Origin: an uncultured Eggerthellaceae bacterium
GTDB taxonomy: Bacteria; Actinomycetota; Coriobacteriia; Coriobacteriales; Eggerthellaceae
Direction: 5' to 3'
Length of the DNA stretch: 60,465 bases
Assembly (NCBI GenBank): GCA_910588095.1
Contig: CAJUQH010000013.1
Location: forward strand, 1-60,465
A program made the translations under genes and the position numbers. The notes under the pieces are model-generated. The model saw only the letters and a program-made list of their open reading frames with translations. It ran no database searches and had not been told where the DNA came from. Below are positions 1 through 9,037 of this stretch, piece after piece (positions within the stretch are counted from its first letter, which is position 1; the number at the start of each line of letters is the position of its first letter).

Positions 1-857
1 TCGTCACCCCAGGCAGCGTGAACGAGGGCGACCGCACGCCTATCGCTGAGGTGTCCTACGAGTTCGCCGTGGCCGATGATGAGGTAACGGAAGCCATTCC
101 CGGTGACGGCCTTTACATAGAGGATGGTGGCACCGTCTATGGCCTCGACTACATCAAGCGCGCAGCAGACGACCTTTCTGCCAAGGGCACGGGTTCGACC
201 TATTACAATCAGTTCAAGGGGTGGCTCGATACGGATGCGACCTTCAAGCTCAGGGTTGGCGACGCGTACCACGACGTGCAGGTGCTGGGCATCTGCCAGG
301 ACAATCTGACCACACCGGTGAACGGACGCACTAAGGCCGGTCTCACTTTCGTCTTCAAAGAGCTTTATACCAGGAACGGCATGGCGGCTAATAACTCGGT
401 AGGCTGGAACGGATCATGGATACGAACTTTGCTGCAGGGCGACTTCTACAACAAGCTAGACAGCACGGTGCAATCGAACATCGCTCGCGTCACCAAGGTG
501 CACCAGCAAATCAGCCCCAGCAAATCGCTGCAGGTGTCGACGAATCAGACAGTATTCATACCGAGTATGTTCGAGGTGTTTGGAGGCACTTTCAAGGCTT
601 CTAACGGACTGTGGCATAACGCGAACGAGGTGAAATCCGATGCTCGTTGCTTCCAGTATCAGCACTTCGCCAAAGGAGGCCAGTCTTCCGTTAATTCCGT
701 CGCGCGGAAGACATGGAATGGTCAAGGCCAGAACTATTGGCTGAGGGGTGCCGGGTATGACTACACGGGATACAACCTTGTAGGTGGTAGTGGCCAGATT
801 GACAGCTCAAGCGGCACTACCAGCAACTCGGGTGTGCTGCCCTGCTTTGCGATTTAG
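1..857 (+). CDS. Surface protein A, C-terminal part (5' end outside window)
   Basis: The reading frame is open from the first bases of the window (codons from base 3) with no start of its own, so this is the 3' end of a longer gene. About 284 residues are visible. They form a Cys-poor, Trp/Gly-rich domain with phrases such as GLYIEDGGTVYGLDYI, FIPSMFEVFGG and YWLRGAGYDY, and the protein ends in LPCFAI. The layout matches the C-terminal third of surface protein B (YIEYGGKVYG, LFLPSFAELSGG, WWTRLARIEANGF, ending APAFCL). It resembles the DUF6273-type domains of extracellular Gram-positive proteins. No LPXTG or membrane anchor is present. Function is unknown; an adhesive or carbohydrate-binding role is inferred from family context only. 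Confidence 0.75.
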   Translation, partial: VTPGSVNEGDRTPIAEVSYEFAVADDEVTEAIPGDGLYIEDGGTVYGLDYIKRAADDLSAKGTGSTYYNQFKGWLDTDATFKLRVGDAYHDVQVLGICQDNLTTPVNGRTKAGLTFVFKELYTRNGMAANNSVGWNGSWIRTLLQGDFYNKLDSTVQSNIARVTKVHQQISPSKSLQVSTNQTVFIPSMFEVFGGTFKASNGLWHNANEVKSDARCFQYQHFAKGGQSSVNSVARKTWNGQGQNYWLRGAGYDYTGYNLVGGSGQIDSSSGTTSNSGVLPCFAI

Positions 858-872
858 AGCGAGACAGCAACA

Positions 873-1095
873 CGTGAACAGTGCTACGTCTCCTGCTCAC
901 GATGAGCGGCACCAGGCATGGGCGCGAGGGCGACTCGTGACAGTGCTCCTGTTTTCAGCGAGCGAAGCGAGCGCGTATGAAAGCTGAAACGAGCGAGCGC
1001 AGTGGCCCGTAAGGACCGCAAGCGGAGCGAGGAGCCCGAGCACCCATGGCTGGTGCCGCGCCGAAGATAAGGTGTCGCGGAAGCTGGGCGCTTCC
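873..1095 (+). repeat. Long inverted repeat, copy 1
   Basis: This ~220-bp block starts 16 bp after the stop of surface protein A. Read in reverse complement it matches 19537-19756 with only scattered differences, close to nine identical bases in ten by eye. Shared landmarks are GGCACCAGGCATGGGCGCGA, GCGAGCGAAGCGAGCGC, AAGCTGAAACGAGCGAGCGC and GGAGCCCGAGCACCCATGG. Both copies end at a GGAAGC/GCTTCC hairpin. Both lie directly behind the 3' end of a surface-protein gene, so the element may have travelled with the gene family or seed recombination between the two loci. Confidence 0.85.
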
Positions 1096-1148
1096 ACTCC
1101 CTTTATTGGATTTTTGATCCCGCTCCTTCAGCCTCCGCAACCAAGCGC

Positions 1149-1182
1149 AAAAGAACGGCCCCGGGTCTCCCCAGGGCCGTTC
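1149..1182 (-). terminator. Intrinsic terminator of the response regulator
   Basis: On the minus strand GAACGGCCC and GGGCCGTTC form a 9-bp stem around a 12-nt loop, followed by CTTTTG. It lies about 25 bp after the stop codon of the response regulator at 1207. Confidence 0.7.
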
Positions 1183-1206
1183 CGTTCGCTTGGTTGAAGG
1201 CGCTGC

Positions 1207-1902
1207 TTACGCCTTGAAGCGGTAGCCGTAGCCGCGCACCGTCTCCACCAGGGCCGGGTCGTAGCCCGCCTGGGTTATCTTGTCGCGCAGGCGCTTGATA
1301 TGCGTGTCGACGGTCTTGGTCTCGGTCAGGTACTCCCAGCCCCACGCATCGCGCAGCAGGTCCTCGCGCGAGACCACCTTCCCGGCGTTCTTCATCAGCG
1401 CGGCCAGCAGCTCGAACTCGCGCGGCGTCAGGTCTATCTCGCCCTTGTCGCCGGCGGCGGTGTGGGCATCCTCGTCCAGCGTGATGCCGCTGGCGGTGAT
1501 GGTGTTGGATACCCCGGTCACCTCCTGGCCGCTCGCGCGGCGCAGCAGGGCGCGCACGCGGGCGATGAGCTCGCGCACGCCGAAGGGCTTGGTCAGGTAG
1601 TCGTCGCCGCCTATCTCGAGGCCCACCACCTTGTCCAGCTCGGTGTCGCGTGCCGAAAGGAACAGCACCGGCGCCGCCGTGGTGGTGCGTAGCCGACGGC
1701 ACAGCTCGTAGCCGTCCATGCCCGGCAGCATGATGTCCAGAATGAACATGTCGTACTTGTTCTTGCCCGCGAGCTCGAAGGCGTCTTCGCCGCTGTTGAC
1801 CACGTCGGCCTCGTAGCCTTCGCGAGTCAGGGCGTACTCGACGAACTCGGTGATGGAAGGCTCGTCATCTACAACGAGGATACGATACGATGTGTCGGCC
1901 AT
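1207..1902 (-). CDS. OmpR/PhoB-family response regulator
   Basis: This is a 231-residue two-component regulator. The N-terminal receiver domain has the acidic pair D12-D13, the phospho-acceptor D56 in FILDIMLPGMDG, the switch Ser in LFLSARD and the conserved Lys in YLTKPFG. A C-terminal winged helix (about residues 130-231) carries LTPREFELLAAL and ETVRGYGYRFKA, typical of DNA-binding OmpR-type regulators. I chose the ATG at 1902, preceded by AGAGGA at good spacing, over an in-frame ATG six codons upstream. No sensor kinase is adjacent, so it is an orphan in this window. It is divergent from coaX across a ~120-bp spacer. Its target genes cannot be deduced. Confidence 0.93.
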   Translation of the reverse strand: MADTSYRILVVDDEPSITEFVEYALTREGYEADVVNSGEDAFELAGKNKYDMFILDIMLPGMDGYELCRRLRTTTAAPVLFLSARDTELDKVVGLEIGGDDYLTKPFGVRELIARVRALLRRASGQEVTGVSNTITASGITLDEDAHTAAGDKGEIDLTPREFELLAALMKNAGKVVSREDLLRDAWGWEYLTETKTVDTHIKRLRDKITQAGYDPALVETVRGYGYRFKA

Positions 1903-2021
1903 GGTCCCCGGTCCTCTCATCCCCTTGCATGCTATACTTCGGAGGGCTCAGTGGCTCTGCAGCCCTGGCTACATCATACTATACCGAATCATCCCTGCTG
2001 ACAGAGGATTCCGTCACGTTC

Positions 2022-2810
2022 ATGTTACTTGCCGTCGACATCGGGAACACCCAGACCGCCCTTGGCCTGTACGAGTCGGTGCATGCCGACCATCCCGCGC
2101 ATATGTGGCGCCTGGCCACCTACAAGCACGATGCCAAGGACGACATAACGGTGAAGCTGCTGCCCTTGCTGGGCGCGGCGGGCGTGCAGGCGGCCGACGT
2201 GCGCTCGGCGGCCTTGGCCTCGGTGGTGCCGGGGCTCACCCGGTCGTGGTCGCGTGCCGTTCACGACCTGTGCGGCGCCCAGGTGCGCGTGTGCACCGCG
2301 GAAGTCGCCAGCGGGGCCGGGCTCTTCGCGGCTAGCTACCCCAACCCGCACGAGATCGGCGCCGACCGCGTGGCCGACGCCGTGGCAGCCCGCGCGCTCT
2401 ACGGCGCGCCCGTGGTGGTGGTCGATTTCGGCACCGCTACCAATATAGAGGTGATAGACGCCGAAGGGCGCTTCATCGGCGGCATCATCGCACCGGGTGT
2501 CGAGACGGGCGCCAGCGCCCTGTTCTCCCACGCCACGCGCTTGGCCGCCGTGGACATGCGCGCGCCCGAGTCGGTCATCGGCACCAGCTCCGACGAGGCC
2601 ATGCGCTCGGGCATCATCCTGGGCGAGGCCGCCCGGGTCGACGGCCTGGTAGAGCGCATAGCTGCGCACCTGGGTCGCCCCGCGCCGGTCGTGGCCACCG
2701 GCGGCTTGGCGCCGCTCATCGCGCCGCATTCCCAAGCCATCACCGACGTGCTGCCCGAGCTCACCCTAGAGGGCCTGCGCCGCCTCGCCCAGGCGGCCCG
2801 CGAAGCCTAG
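2022..2810 (+). CDS. coaX: Type III pantothenate kinase
   Basis: This 262-residue enzyme phosphorylates pantothenate, the first step of coenzyme A synthesis, in the cytoplasm. It is an ASKHA-fold kinase. The phosphate-1 motif DIGNTQT is at residues 6-12, followed by GADRVADAVAA, DFGTATNIEVID (phosphate-2) and GGIIAPGVETGASALF, the usual order and length for CoaX. Type III enzymes are not feedback-inhibited by CoA. The ATG at 2022 has AGAGGA 11 bases upstream and gives the standard MLLAVDIGN start; a longer in-frame extension is not family-like. The gene is divergent from the response regulator and 168 bp upstream of fhs, with no clear terminator between. Confidence 0.95.
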   Translation: MLLAVDIGNTQTALGLYESVHADHPAHMWRLATYKHDAKDDITVKLLPLLGAAGVQAADVRSAALASVVPGLTRSWSRAVHDLCGAQVRVCTAEVASGAGLFAASYPNPHEIGADRVADAVAARALYGAPVVVVDFGTATNIEVIDAEGRFIGGIIAPGVETGASALFSHATRLAAVDMRAPESVIGTSSDEAMRSGIILGEAARVDGLVERIAAHLGRPAPVVATGGLAPLIAPHSQAITDVLPELTLEGLRRLAQAAREA

Positions 2811-2978
2811 CCGGATCGGCCCGCCAAGCCTAGTCGCAGCGGCCCGCCGACCCCGAGCGCCGCCAGTCTTGTTTTTTCAGTCCGCGCGACGCTTCCCGCA
2901 GCGCCGTGCTGGCGCCGCACCGTACAATCAAGGAATCCTTGAATCGGCCCCTTCCACGAAAGACAAGAGGTGCACGGC

Positions 2979-4667
2979 ATGCTGACGGACATCGAGATAG
3001 CCCAGGCGGCGAACCCCAAGCGCATCGGCGAGGTAGCCGAGGCAGCAGGCATTCCCGAGGATTACCTGGAGTGCTACGGCAACTACAAGGCCAAGGTCGA
3101 CTACAACCTGCTGCGCGACCAGCAGCACACGCCTGGCAAGCTCATCCTGGTGACCGCCATCAACCCCACGCCGGCGGGCGAGGGCAAGACCACCACCACC
3201 GTGGGCCTGGCCGACGGCCTGGCGCTGCGCGGCAAGAACGTCGTGGTGGCGCTGCGCGAGCCGTCGCTGGGGCCGGTGTTCGGCATCAAGGGCGGTGCAG
3301 CGGGCGGCGGTTACGCCCAGGTGCTGCCCATGGAAGACATCAACCTGCACTTCACTGGCGACTTCCACGCCATCGGCGCGGCCAACAACCTGCTGGCGGC
3401 GCTCATCGACGCGCACATCCAGCACGGCAACGAGCTGAACATCGACGTGCGCAAGATAACCTGGAAGCGCGTGGTGGACATGAACGACCGCCAGCTGCGC
3501 TTCATCGTCGACGGCCTGGGCGGCAAGGTCAACGGCACCCCGCGCGAGGACGGCTTCGACATCACCGTGGCCAGCGAGATCATGGCCATCTTCTGCCTGG
3601 CTACCAGCATCTCCGATTTGAAGGAGCGCCTGGGCCGCATCGTGGTGGGCTACACCTACGACGACGAGCCTGTGACCGCGCACGACCTGCACGCTGAAGG
3701 CGCCATGTGCGCGCTGCTGAAGGACGCGCTCAAGCCCAACCTGGTGCAGACGCTGGAAGGCACGCCGGCCTTCGTGCACGGCGGCCCCTTCGCCAACATC
3801 GCCCACGGCTGCAACTCCATCATGGCCACGCGCATGGCGCTGGCCCTGGGCGACTACTGCGTGACCGAGGCCGGCTTCGGCGCCGACCTGGGTGCCGAGA
3901 AGTTCCTGGACATCAAGTGCCGCCTGGCCGGGCTCAAGCCCGACGCGGTGGTGGTGGTGGCCACGGTTCGCGCGCTGAAGCACCACGGCGGCGTGGCCCT
4001 GGCCGACCTGAACGACGAGAACCTCGAGGCGCTGGAGGCGGGCCTGCCCAACCTGCTGCAGCACGTATCCAACATCACCGACGTGTACCAGCTGCCCTGC
4101 GTGGTGGCCATCAACGCGTTCCCCACCGACACCCCCGCCGAGCTCAAGCTCGTCGAGGACAAGTGCCGCGAGCTAGGCGTCAACGTGGCGCTTTCCGAGG
4201 TGTGGGCCAAGGGCGGCGAGGGCGGCGTGGCCCTGGCCGACGAGGTGGTGCGCCTGTGCGAGCAGGGTGACGAGACGGGTCGCTCGGCCGAGACGTTCGC
4301 GTTCTCCTATGGCGACGACCTGTCCATCGCCGAGAAGATAGAGGCCGTGGCGCAGCGCGTCTACCATGCCGACGGCGTGACCTTCGAGCCGGCTGCGCTC
4401 AAGGAGATCGAGCAGCTGGAGCGCCTGGGCTTCGGCGGCATGCCCGTGTGCATGGCCAAGACCCAGTACTCGTTCAGCGACGACGCAGCCAAGCTGGGCG
4501 CGCCTCGCGGCTTCACCGTCACGGTGCGCCAGGTGAAGGTGTCGGCCGGCGCCGGGTTCATAGTGGCGCTCACCGGCTCCATCATGACCATGCCCGGGCT
4601 GGGGAAGGCCCCGGCGGCGTTCAACATCGATGTGGACGAGAACGGCGTCATAAGCGGGCTGTTCTGA
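2979..4667 (+). CDS. fhs: Formate-tetrahydrofolate ligase
   Basis: This 562-residue enzyme performs ATP-dependent condensation of formate with tetrahydrofolate to 10-formyl-THF. It is the entry step of the methyl branch of the Wood-Ljungdahl pathway and a C1 source for purines. The P-loop-like PTPAGEGKTTTTVG is near residues 63-76, and EPSLGPVFG, GDFHAIGAANN and the C-terminal MPGLGKAPAAFNID are family landmarks. The ATG at 2979 has an AGAGG box and replaces an in-frame GTG three codons upstream. It is the first gene of a tight fhs-fchA-folD set; its stop overlaps the fchA start. A near-palindrome, TCAAGGAATCCTTGA, lies just upstream, within the putative promoter region. Confidence 0.96.
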   Translation: MLTDIEIAQAANPKRIGEVAEAAGIPEDYLECYGNYKAKVDYNLLRDQQHTPGKLILVTAINPTPAGEGKTTTTVGLADGLALRGKNVVVALREPSLGPVFGIKGGAAGGGYAQVLPMEDINLHFTGDFHAIGAANNLLAALIDAHIQHGNELNIDVRKITWKRVVDMNDRQLRFIVDGLGGKVNGTPREDGFDITVASEIMAIFCLATSISDLKERLGRIVVGYTYDDEPVTAHDLHAEGAMCALLKDALKPNLVQTLEGTPAFVHGGPFANIAHGCNSIMATRMALALGDYCVTEAGFGADLGAEKFLDIKCRLAGLKPDAVVVVATVRALKHHGGVALADLNDENLEALEAGLPNLLQHVSNITDVYQLPCVVAINAFPTDTPAELKLVEDKCRELGVNVALSEVWAKGGEGGVALADEVVRLCEQGDETGRSAETFAFSYGDDLSIAEKIEAVAQRVYHADGVTFEPAALKEIEQLERLGFGGMPVCMAKTQYSFSDDAAKLGAPRGFTVTVRQVKVSAGAGFIVALTGSIMTMPGLGKAPAAFNIDVDENGVISGLF

Positions 4668-5332
4668 TGCGGGAAGATTTTCTCGACGCGCTTGCCAGCG
4701 CCGCCCCCACGCCCGGGGGCGGCGGGGCTGCGGCCTATGGCGGCGCCTTGGCGGCTGCTTTGGCCTCGATGGTGGCCAACCTCACGTTGGGCAAGGAAGC
4801 CTACGCAAGCGTGGCCGACGAGATAGCGGTGCAGCTGGAAGAGCTCGAGCGGCTGCGGGCCGAGCTGGTGGAGCTGGTGGATGCCGATGCCCGCGCCTTC
4901 GAGCCCATCGGGCAGGCCTACCGCATGCCCAAGGCCACGGCGGCCGAGCAGCAGGCTCGCCATGAGGCCATCCAGGTGGCCTTGGCCGATGCGTGCCGGG
5001 TGCCCATCGATTGCATGCGCGCCTGCATGCGCGTCATCGACGTGGCCGGCTACCTGGCCGAGCACGGCAACCGCACGGCGCTCACCGATGCGGCTGCCGC
5101 GGCGGTCATGGCCAAGGCGGCGCTGCAGGCGGCCAGCCTGAACGTTTACGTCAATGCCGCCATGATGGACGACCACGACCAGGCCACGGTGTTCCTCGAC
5201 CATGCCGACTTCCTCTCGCAGTCGGGCGTGGCCCTGGCTGACGAGGTGTACAACGCCATCGCCCACGACCTGGGCGCGCCCAAGGTGGACGAGAGCGTGC
5301 GGTTGTGCCCGCGTGAGGGGAGGGGCGCCTGA
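4667..5332 (+). CDS. fchA: Cyclodeaminase/cyclohydrolase family protein (FchA-like)
   Basis: The 221-residue all-helical protein has the GGGGAAAYGGALAAAL start (PTPGGGG, residues 15-21) and the NLTLGKEAY motif of formimidoyl-THF cyclodeaminase / methenyl-THF cyclohydrolase proteins. It should form or open 5,10-methenyl-THF between the Fhs and FolD steps. It overlaps fhs (TGATG) and folD (ATGA) by a few bases, so the three are translationally coupled. FolD also has cyclohydrolase activity, so this gene either raises flux through that step or handles formimino-THF from purine or histidine breakdown. Family assignment is firm; the exact substrate is inferred. Confidence 0.88.
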   Translation: MREDFLDALASAAPTPGGGGAAAYGGALAAALASMVANLTLGKEAYASVADEIAVQLEELERLRAELVELVDADARAFEPIGQAYRMPKATAAEQQARHEAIQVALADACRVPIDCMRACMRVIDVAGYLAEHGNRTALTDAAAAAVMAKAALQAASLNVYVNAAMMDDHDQATVFLDHADFLSQSGVALADEVYNAIAHDLGAPKVDESVRLCPREGRGA

Positions 5333-6201
5333 TGGCGCGCCTGCTCCAGGGCAAGCCGGTGGTAGAGGCTATGGGCCGTGCCATCGAGCCGGACATCGCC
5401 CGCTGCCGCGCCGCTGGGGTGGAGCCCACGCTGGCCATCGTGCGCGTGGGCGAGAACCCGAGCGACCTGTCCTACGAGCGCACGGCCATGAAGCGCGCCG
5501 AGGCGCTGGGAGTGCAGGTGCGCTCCTTCGTGCTGCCCGCCGTCGCATCCACGGTCGAGGTGGCCCAGGTCATCGAGGCGATCAACGCCGACGATGGCAT
5601 CCATGGCTGCCTGCTGTTCCGCCCGCTGCCGCCGCAGCTCGACGAGACGCACCTGTGCAACCTGCTAGTGCCCCAGAAGGACATCGACGGCATAACCGCC
5701 ATGTCGCTGGCAGGGGTGTTTGTGTCGGAGCCGCACGGCTTCCCGCCGTCCACCGCCGAAGCCTGCCTGCAGGTGCTCGACCACTACGGCTTGCCCGTCG
5801 AGGGCAAGCACGTCACCGTGGCCGGCCGCAGCCTGGTGGTGGGGCGCCCAGTGTCCATGATGCTGCTCGAGCGCAACGCCACGCTCACGCTGTGCCATTC
5901 GCGCACTGACGACCTGGCGCGCCACACCCGCGCGGCCGACATCGTCATCTGCGCCACGGGCAAGCCGCGCTTCTTCGGCCCCGCCTGCTTCCGCGAGGGC
6001 CAGGTGGTGCTCGACGTGGGCATCAACTTCGACGAGCAGGGCGCGCTCTGCGGCGACGTGGACTTCGCGGCAGTGGAGCCGGTGCTGGGCGAGCAGGGCG
6101 CCATCACGCCCGTGCCGGGCGGCTTGGGCACGGTCACCACGAGCGTCACCATGCTGCATGTGGTGCAGAACGCCCTGCGGGCCGTGCAGGCGATAGCCTA
6201 G
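5332..6201 (+). CDS. folD: Bifunctional methylene-THF dehydrogenase/cyclohydrolase
   Basis: This 289-residue enzyme interconverts 5,10-methylene-, methenyl- and 10-formyl-THF using NAD(P). The catalytic Lys (K54 in YERTAMKRAEALGV), the substrate-loop region DETHLCNLLVPQKDIDG and the Rossmann segment VTVAGRSLVVGRPVSMMLL are present. The signature usually read PVPGGVGPMT appears here as PVPGGLGTVTTS, a small departure next to the cofactor site. The ATG overlaps the fchA stop, so it is in the same operon. It completes the formate to methylene-THF route begun by Fhs. Confidence 0.95.
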   Translation: MARLLQGKPVVEAMGRAIEPDIARCRAAGVEPTLAIVRVGENPSDLSYERTAMKRAEALGVQVRSFVLPAVASTVEVAQVIEAINADDGIHGCLLFRPLPPQLDETHLCNLLVPQKDIDGITAMSLAGVFVSEPHGFPPSTAEACLQVLDHYGLPVEGKHVTVAGRSLVVGRPVSMMLLERNATLTLCHSRTDDLARHTRAADIVICATGKPRFFGPACFREGQVVLDVGINFDEQGALCGDVDFAAVEPVLGEQGAITPVPGGLGTVTTSVTMLHVVQNALRAVQAIA

Positions 6202-6332
6202 CAGCTGCCCGCACGCGTGCTGTTCGCGGGCCTTGCGGTTGGGCGGCTGTGTCCGCCCGCTGCGGGAGGCGCACGGAGCAGGCCTGGTCAGCAGGCAGCC
6301 AACATATATATAAGTATGCGGAAGGAAGACAC

Positions 6333-7193
6333 ATGCCCATCAACACCCCCCAGCAGATAACCGATTCCTACGCCGAGGCCAGCAAGGGCAAGGCCACCTC
6401 GCCCGCGTGGCGCCTGTTCGTGCTGGCGGTGGCCGCTGGCCTGCTCATCGGCTTGGGCGCGGTCACGTCGTCCACGGCGGCCCACGCGCTTGACAATGCG
6501 GGGCTCGTGCGGCTGGTGTCGGGGCTCATCTTCCCCTTGGGGCTCATGATGGTCATCTTGCTGGGCACCGAGCTGTTCACCGGCAACTCCCTCATGGTGA
6601 CCGCCGCCATCCAGCGCAAGATAACCTGGGGTGCGCTCGCCCGCAACTGGGCCATCGTGTTCGTGGGCAACTTCGTGGGCGCGGTGGCGTTGGCCGCGCT
6701 CATGGCGTTCTTCGGCCAGCTGAGCATCGGCGGGGGCGACCTGGCGGTGTACACGGCCAAGGTGGCCGCCGCGAAGGATTCGCTGCCCTGGGCCAACGCC
6801 TTCGTGCTGGGCGCCTTCTGCAACATCATGGTATGCGTCGCCGTGTACCTGTCCAACACCGCCCACGACACGGCCGGCCGCCTGCTGGCCATATTCTTCC
6901 CTATCATGGGGTTCGTGCTGGCGGGCTTCGAGCACTGCGTGGCTAACATGTACTACGTGCCTGCGGGCATATTCGCCAACATGAACCCGGCTTACGCGGG
7001 GCTCATCGCCGATGCGGGCATCAACACCGCGGTGCTGGACTTCGGCACGTTCCTGACCGCCAACCTCATACCGGTCACGCTGGGCAACATCATTGGCGGG
7101 GCGCTCGTGGGCATCGTCATGTACGCCTGCCACGGCACGAAGCCGTCCAAGGCGTTCGACAGGGGAGTGGCGGAAGCTGCCGACGAGGTCTAG
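6333..7193 (+). CDS. focA: Formate/nitrite transporter family channel (likely formate, FocA-like)
   Basis: The 286-residue membrane protein has six hydrophobic helices and the FNT signatures GTELFTGNSLM, LARNWAIVFVGNFVGA, NIMVCVAVYLS and FEHCVANMYY; the last contains the central pore His. FNT proteins are pentameric channels for formate, nitrite or hydrosulfide. Its place 131 bp behind fhs-fchA-folD argues for formate, supplying or venting the substrate of Fhs. The ATG at 6333 has GGAAGGAAG at good spacing; in-frame codons upstream give non-family sequence. Confidence 0.92.
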   Translation: MPINTPQQITDSYAEASKGKATSPAWRLFVLAVAAGLLIGLGAVTSSTAAHALDNAGLVRLVSGLIFPLGLMMVILLGTELFTGNSLMVTAAIQRKITWGALARNWAIVFVGNFVGAVALAALMAFFGQLSIGGGDLAVYTAKVAAAKDSLPWANAFVLGAFCNIMVCVAVYLSNTAHDTAGRLLAIFFPIMGFVLAGFEHCVANMYYVPAGIFANMNPAYAGLIADAGINTAVLDFGTFLTANLIPVTLGNIIGGALVGIVMYACHGTKPSKAFDRGVAEAADEV

Positions 7194-7560
7194 GCGTCAG
7201 CTCTTTTCGTCGCATCGCATTTGCAGCGAAATGAGAATCGCTGCACGCGGCATTGCAATGAAAGGGCCTTCGTTGAGCAAGACGGATGAAGCCGGCCCCC
7301 TGGCACCTTGACGTCTCTGTGCTCGTAGCCGGTCGCCGTCCCCGAATAACCATTGCAATCGGGCACTCGTTCCGCTAAAGTGTTTCTTTGCGTCTGCGGT
7401 GGTATGGATACACCCGGGCGCGTGGTAAGACGGAGTCGCCACGCGGAGCCTCCCTTCGCGAAGGATGCGGCAATCGCCTTACCGCCCAGGAAGGACGGGT
7501 TTCTGGTGTGCATGGGAGGTGCGCGAGCAGGGGCCCGAATGAAGGAGAAAGGCAGATACT
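7194..7560 (+). promoter_or_regulatory. Gene-free leader of the ribosomal-protein cluster
   Basis: No gene is present in these 367 bp. A promoter fits at 7353-7381 (TTGCAA, 17-bp spacer, TAAAGT). The transcript would carry a ~180-nt leader with local stems: CGCGTGG/CCACGCG near 7422-7450 and the CCTTCGCGAAGG palindrome. GGTAAG near 7426 can alternatively pair with CTTACC near 7478, so two folds compete. A motif CATTGCAAT occurs twice, near 7251 and 7351. A ribosomal-protein autoregulatory leader is plausible but not proven. Confidence 0.5.
7353..7381 (+). promoter_or_regulatory. Putative housekeeping promoter of the L2-adk cluster
   Basis: The -35 box TTGCAA (7353-7358) and -10 box TAAAGT (7376-7381) are separated by exactly 17 bp, about 180 bp before the rplB start. 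This is a good match to a primary sigma-factor promoter in a high-GC background. Confidence 0.5.
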
Positions 7561-8391
<831 letters not shown>

Positions 8392-8410
8392 CGGTAAAAG
8401 GAGAACTTAA

Positions 8411-8683
8411 GTGAGCAGAAGTCTTAAAAAAGGTCCTTTCGTAGAGCCGCGTCTTCTTGGTCGCATCGAAGCGATGAACGCCGCGGGCGAAAAGAACGTC
8501 ATCAAAACCTGGTCGCGTGCCAGCACCATCTTCCCCGAGATGGTGGGCCACACCATCGCCGTGTACGATGGCCGCAAGCACGTGCCGGTTTACGTAACCG
8601 AGTCCATGGTCGGCCATAAGCTGGGCGAGTTCGCCCCGACCCGCACCTTCAAGGGTCATTCCGCCGACAAGGGAAAGCGATAG
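8411..8683 (+). CDS. rpsS: 30S ribosomal protein S19
   Basis: This 90-residue protein of the 30S head begins MSRSLKKGPFVEPRLL and carries KTWSRASTIFPEMVGHTIAVYDG, standard for S19. It starts at GTG with AAAAGGAGAA upstream, 19 bp behind rplB. S19 contacts S13 and the A-site tRNA region. Confidence 0.98.
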   Translation: MSRSLKKGPFVEPRLLGRIEAMNAAGEKNVIKTWSRASTIFPEMVGHTIAVYDGRKHVPVYVTESMVGHKLGEFAPTRTFKGHSADKGKR

Positions 8684-8692
8684 GAGGCACCC

Positions 8693-9034
8693 ATGGAAGT
8701 CAAAGCAGTAACACGCTTCGTGCGCGTGGCTCCGCGCAAGGCCCGCATCGTGGTCGACCTGGTTCGCGGCAAGTCCGTGACCGAGGCCCGCGAGATCCTG
8801 GCCTTCACCAACCGCGCCGTGGCCGAGACCGTCGAGAAGACGCTCAACTCCGCTGTGGCCAACGCCGAGCACAACAACCATCTTCGCGCCGATTCCCTCG
8901 TGGTGAAGCGCGCCTTCGTCGACGAGGGCCCCACGCTCAAGCGCATCCGCCCGCGGGCCAAGGGCTCCGCGTCGCGCATCCGCAAGCGCACCAGCCACAT
9001 CACCATCGTCGTCGCACCGCGAGAGGAGGCCTAA
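8693..9034 (+). CDS. rplV: 50S ribosomal protein L22
   Basis: This 113-residue protein lines the nascent-peptide exit tunnel. The RVAPRKARIVVDLVRGK start and the beta-hairpin tip RIRPRAKGSASRIRKRTSHI are visible; the hairpin is where macrolide-resistance changes occur in the family. The start has AGGAGGCACCC before the ATG, 9 bp behind rpsS. Confidence 0.98.
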   Translation: MEVKAVTRFVRVAPRKARIVVDLVRGKSVTEAREILAFTNRAVAETVEKTLNSAVANAEHNNHLRADSLVVKRAFVDEGPTLKRIRPRAKGSASRIRKRTSHITIVVAPREEA

Positions 9035-9037
9035 GCA

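Larger units (their letters stand above)
858..1206. other. Gene-free stretch between surface protein A and the response regulator
   Basis: It contains the inverted repeat copy (873-1095) and a terminator for the minus-strand regulator (1149-1182). Short reading frames exist on both strands, but none has a convincing ribosome binding site or protein-like composition. I see no gene here. Confidence 0.6.

Noticed and set aside
873..1095. Insertion sequence or tRNA-linked attachment site
   Set aside because: There is no transposase, no tRNA gene and no short target duplication at either repeat copy; it is kept as a plain inverted repeat.
7194..7560. Remnant of rplW/rplD upstream of rplB
   Set aside because: No frame in this stretch resembles L23 or L4; the region appears to be a leader, not a decayed gene.
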